A stretch of DNA of 64,000 nt, taken from contig NZ_LT860098.1 of NCBI RefSeq assembly GCF_900184995.1, positions 377,001 through 441,000 of the forward strand, given 5' to 3'. This DNA is from Konateibacter massiliensis (lineage in GTDB: Bacteria > Bacillota > Clostridia > Lachnospirales > Lachnospiraceae). The position numbers and the translations under genes were made by a program. Every line of letters starts with the position of its first letter. Positions within the stretch are counted from its first letter, which is position 1. Under the pieces are notes generated by a model, which saw nothing but the letters and a program-made list of their open reading frames with translations, ran no database searches and was not told the DNA's origin. Shown here one piece after another: positions 61,635 through 64,000 of this stretch.

Positions 61635-63668
61635 CTATATTATTCCTGTGCTGAATTCTCCCCTCTCATTGACGAGAAATACTTCCATTAAAATAACTTT
61701 TTCCTTCCAGTCATCAAAGGTAACCGGATTTCCAAGCAAAATTGCATTTGCAGTCTCCACCGCAATCTGTCCCATGCGATATGGCTGCTGCGCAATTGTA
61801 CCCTGCATATCCCCTCTTTTGATTGCCTCAAGCACGGATGGGTCTGCATCAAAACCGACAAGCATGATTTTTCCTCGCTTCCCCGCCTCGATGATTGCCC
61901 TTGCTGCGCCGAGTGCCATCGTACCGTTTTCACTGAAAACTGCCGCCAAATCATCTCCATAGGTTTCCAGTATTCTTTTCATCGCGATATATCCTTCTTC
62001 CTCTATGCTATTTGCGGTAGGCTCCGCCACCAGCTTATAGCCTTTTTCCCGCATGACACTCTGAAAACCCACTCCCCGTAAAAGGGCATATTTAGCCGTC
62101 TCCTGCACCTTGATAATTACCATATTTTTATTTGTTATACGATATCTCTCCAGTAAATCGAGCATATATTCCCCCGCCAGTATACCGCCGCCAAAGTTGT
62201 CAGAGACAATAAATGCCGAGACATCCGCACCTCCGGTTCCTGTATCCATCGCAATAACCGGTATATTTCGTCTTTTCGCATTCTCCACAATAATAGGTAG
62301 AAGTTCCGGATTAAACGGTGCAATGAGTAGAGCATCGACTCCTCTTTCAATCAATTCCAGGCTTCCCAGCACCATTCTGCCGGAGCTGCTCTCCTCGTCA
62401 TTTTCCCATATGGCAATTCCAAGCGTTTCCGCCTCCGCGAAGACCCCCGCCTCCATCTCCTGCCAGTATTCTAAGGAAGCGTTGTATACAGACCAGCCAA
62501 AAGTAAAATTGCTTTTTGGCGGCGGCTCTTCCTCCGCTTTAATCTGGACACAGTTATTTTGGCACTTAATATTGCTGCTTGCAAAAACAGAAAAAAACGC
62601 TTCCCCATTCTCTTTTTCCACGCTTAAAATCTGAAATTCCTTTGTATCAGTATGATACATTCCAAATGTTAAAGGAAACTTTTCCCATCTAGACACCGGC
62701 GGACACATACAACCTATATTGATGTAGTGGTGTTCACTGCGATAAATCACAGGAAAATGGCTATGCCCCATAACTGTAATATGTACCAAATGCTCACCGC
62801 AGTCACGCAGTGCGCTGCTTCGCTTATACATAACAGTGTGCTGTAATACAATATCCTTCTGCAAAATCTGATGCCCTGCAATACCTTTATTTTGATACAT
62901 TAGCCTTACCTCACGCAGGGTAGCGCTCTCAAACTGACTGATGCGAATCAAATAATCCTCCGACATCCCCGTCACCTCAATCAATGTATCAATCAGTACG
63001 TTTACGACATCTACACCTAACTTAAAATTTTCATAGAAAAAAGAAAGCTTCGGCAAAAAATCCTCGTAGCTGAAGGCACTATATTCCCTAAAATCAGCAA
63101 TGGATTTTTCCGGCTCCCTTTCCAGAAGCCTTTCTATTCGGTAGGCAATCGCTCTGGACACAAAGTATCCCAAGGGCAGAGGTGCAATCCTGCTTATAAA
63201 ATAGGGCGCGTTAATCACGGTACACTCATGCCCGTGCATAAATTGAATCGAACGGTCATAGGTTGGTGAATAAGTGCCATATTGAAATTTTATCACATAA
63301 CCGCTTTTGCTTTTTAATTTATATAAATCAGACTTAACTATATTGATGTCATGGTCACCGGGAATGTAGACCATTCTGCCTTGAACAGCTTCCAATACCT
63401 GCCGAAGTGCTCCCTCCTCGCCTAAAACGTTCGGATTTTCTGCAATAATTTCATCTAACGAGGGTGGTATCTGGGAAGGGGGATACATCCAGAATTCAAA
63501 AATATCTCCGAGAAGAATTACCTCCTTCACATCGTCTGCCAAATCAACAATACTCTTTAAAACCATCAAGAGATAATTTTCATGAATTTCTTTTCTGTAC
63601 CAGACAGTCGGGGAATTTATCCCGATATGGATGTCGCTTAAGACAATAACGAGGCTCCTCTCTTTCAT
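61635..63668 (-). CDS. Fusion of metallophosphoesterase and LacI/RbsB-type sugar-binding domain
   Basis: A 677-residue protein with no signal peptide or membrane segment. Residues 1-350 form a calcineurin-like phosphoesterase of the LpxH type: SDIHIG (Asp12, His14), GDIFEFW (Asp55), GDHD (104-107), HGHE (145-148) and GHSH (301-304), all metal ligands kept. Residues about 386-665 form a periplasmic-binding-protein type 1 fold (FTFGWSVYNASLEYWQEMEA, ALLIAPFNPELLPIIVENAK, VIAMDTGTGG, AVFSENGTMALGAARAI, LVGFDADPSVLEAI). I know no standard protein with this pair. It may be a phosphoesterase switched by a small ligand in the cytoplasm. AGGAGG precedes the ATG. Confidence 0.85.
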   Translation of the reverse strand: MKERSLVIVLSDIHIGINSPTVWYRKEIHENYLLMVLKSIVDLADDVKEVILLGDIFEFWMYPPSQIPPSLDEIIAENPNVLGEEGALRQVLEAVQGRMVYIPGDHDINIVKSDLYKLKSKSGYVIKFQYGTYSPTYDRSIQFMHGHECTVINAPYFISRIAPLPLGYFVSRAIAYRIERLLEREPEKSIADFREYSAFSYEDFLPKLSFFYENFKLGVDVVNVLIDTLIEVTGMSEDYLIRISQFESATLREVRLMYQNKGIAGHQILQKDIVLQHTVMYKRSSALRDCGEHLVHITVMGHSHFPVIYRSEHHYINIGCMCPPVSRWEKFPLTFGMYHTDTKEFQILSVEKENGEAFFSVFASSNIKCQNNCVQIKAEEEPPPKSNFTFGWSVYNASLEYWQEMEAGVFAEAETLGIAIWENDEESSSGRMVLGSLELIERGVDALLIAPFNPELLPIIVENAKRRNIPVIAMDTGTGGADVSAFIVSDNFGGGILAGEYMLDLLERYRITNKNMVIIKVQETAKYALLRGVGFQSVMREKGYKLVAEPTANSIEEEGYIAMKRILETYGDDLAAVFSENGTMALGAARAIIEAGKRGKIMLVGFDADPSVLEAIKRGDMQGTIAQQPYRMGQIAVETANAILLGNPVTFDDWKEKVILMEVFLVNERGEFSTGII

Positions 63669-63740
63669 ATATCCTCCTATTTCCCTATTACAAAATAGTA
63701 TATGAAAGAAAAAAGCCTCTTATACCTTAAGAACGCCCTC

Positions 63741-63995
63741 CTAATCTTCCTTCGAATACACAAGACTGCGTTCTGACAGCGCATCTGCAAGCCTCTCGTC
63801 CCCCTGCGCCTCCATATCTCTTGCAATCCGGTTAAGGGTATCCGCTGCCTCCTGCCCCTCACAAAACAGCATGACTGCAATCGAAATAGCAATATGGGAA
63901 ACCTTTTGCCTATGAAAATACAGCTTATCCGTTTCCAAGTTCTGTCTGAGCATATACCGCTTGACGATGCTGTTCAAATTGCGAAAGTAACGCAT
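63741..63995 (-). CDS. Small hypothetical protein at the right edge, possibly truncated
   Basis: An open frame of 84 residues, with no stop between its first ATG and the right edge, so the true start may lie outside the window. The sequence is mostly helical with alternating charges (RNLNSIVKRYMLRQNLETD, then HIAISIAVMLFCEGQEAADTL). No family is recognised. It ends 72 bases before the fusion gene on the same strand and may belong to the same operon. Low confidence as a gene. Confidence 0.4.
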   Translation of the reverse strand: MRYFRNLNSIVKRYMLRQNLETDKLYFHRQKVSHIAISIAVMLFCEGQEAADTLNRIARDMEAQGDERLADALSERSLVYSKED

Positions 63996-64000
63996 CAGTT

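Overview
The window looks like chromosomal DNA of a low-to-moderate GC Gram-positive anaerobe, most likely a Lachnospiraceae-type member of Clostridia. Supporting signs are AGGAGG-type ribosome binding sites, the hprK/ROK kinase/murB/rapZ/whiA/HPr-like operon, a class II aldolase, a PduQ-type alcohol dehydrogenase, secreted Thr-rich CAP and papain-type proteins, a Csp-like subtilase and an AgrBD-type quorum-sensing locus. Species cannot be named from sequence alone.

Layout. 1-15.4 kb is a cell-surface polysaccharide region: dTDP-rhamnose reductase, lipid-linked sugar transferases (GT2/GtrA), ArnT-like and core-2-like glycosyltransferases, a dTDP-3-amino-3,6-dideoxyhexose branch (FdtA/FdtB-like), two acyltransferase-3 proteins, and a module of CDP-glycerol-type phosphotransferase, GNAT, HisC-like PLP enzyme and nucleotidyltransferase that probably adds a phospho-amino-alcohol or similar group. 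15.4-32 kb is mixed: CvfB, acyl-ACP thioesterase, tRNA-Gln(CUG), an Rpn-type nuclease, an aminotransferase, an alcohol dehydrogenase, a ParA with a histone-H1-like partner, a cyclophilin, zinc-ribbon and TPM membrane proteins, an alanine/sodium symporter and two lipoprotein esterases. 32.4-45.8 kb is a conserved housekeeping block: fba, diacylglycerol-kinase-like, HPr-like, whiA, rapZ, murB, ROK kinase, hprK, uvrC, ftsH and pyrG. 45.9-52.8 kb holds a chemoreceptor, galE, a large papain-family secreted protein with a small lipoprotein before it, and an SGNH hydrolase.

52.9-56.6 kb is a visibly AT-richer island with a complete agr-type peptide quorum-sensing system in the order A-C-B-D. It includes a 48-residue AgrD whose predicted five-residue ring is Cys-Ser-Gly-Ile-Phe, paired direct repeats that could bind the LytTR regulator, a 151-residue beta-rich orphan protein, and a 26-bp perfect palindrome. 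56.7-64 kb holds a Cache-type chemoreceptor, a CAP-domain protein, a subtilase, and an unusual cytosolic fusion of a metallophosphoesterase with a periplasmic-sugar-binding-protein fold.

At least three families of small non-coding palindromic repeats are scattered between genes. The observations most worth following are the metallophosphoesterase-binding-protein fusion, the agr locus with its downstream orphan, the phospho-amino-alcohol module, an HPr-like protein with Glu at position 15 but Ser46 kept, and two genes whose best-placed start codons are AUA and AUC.
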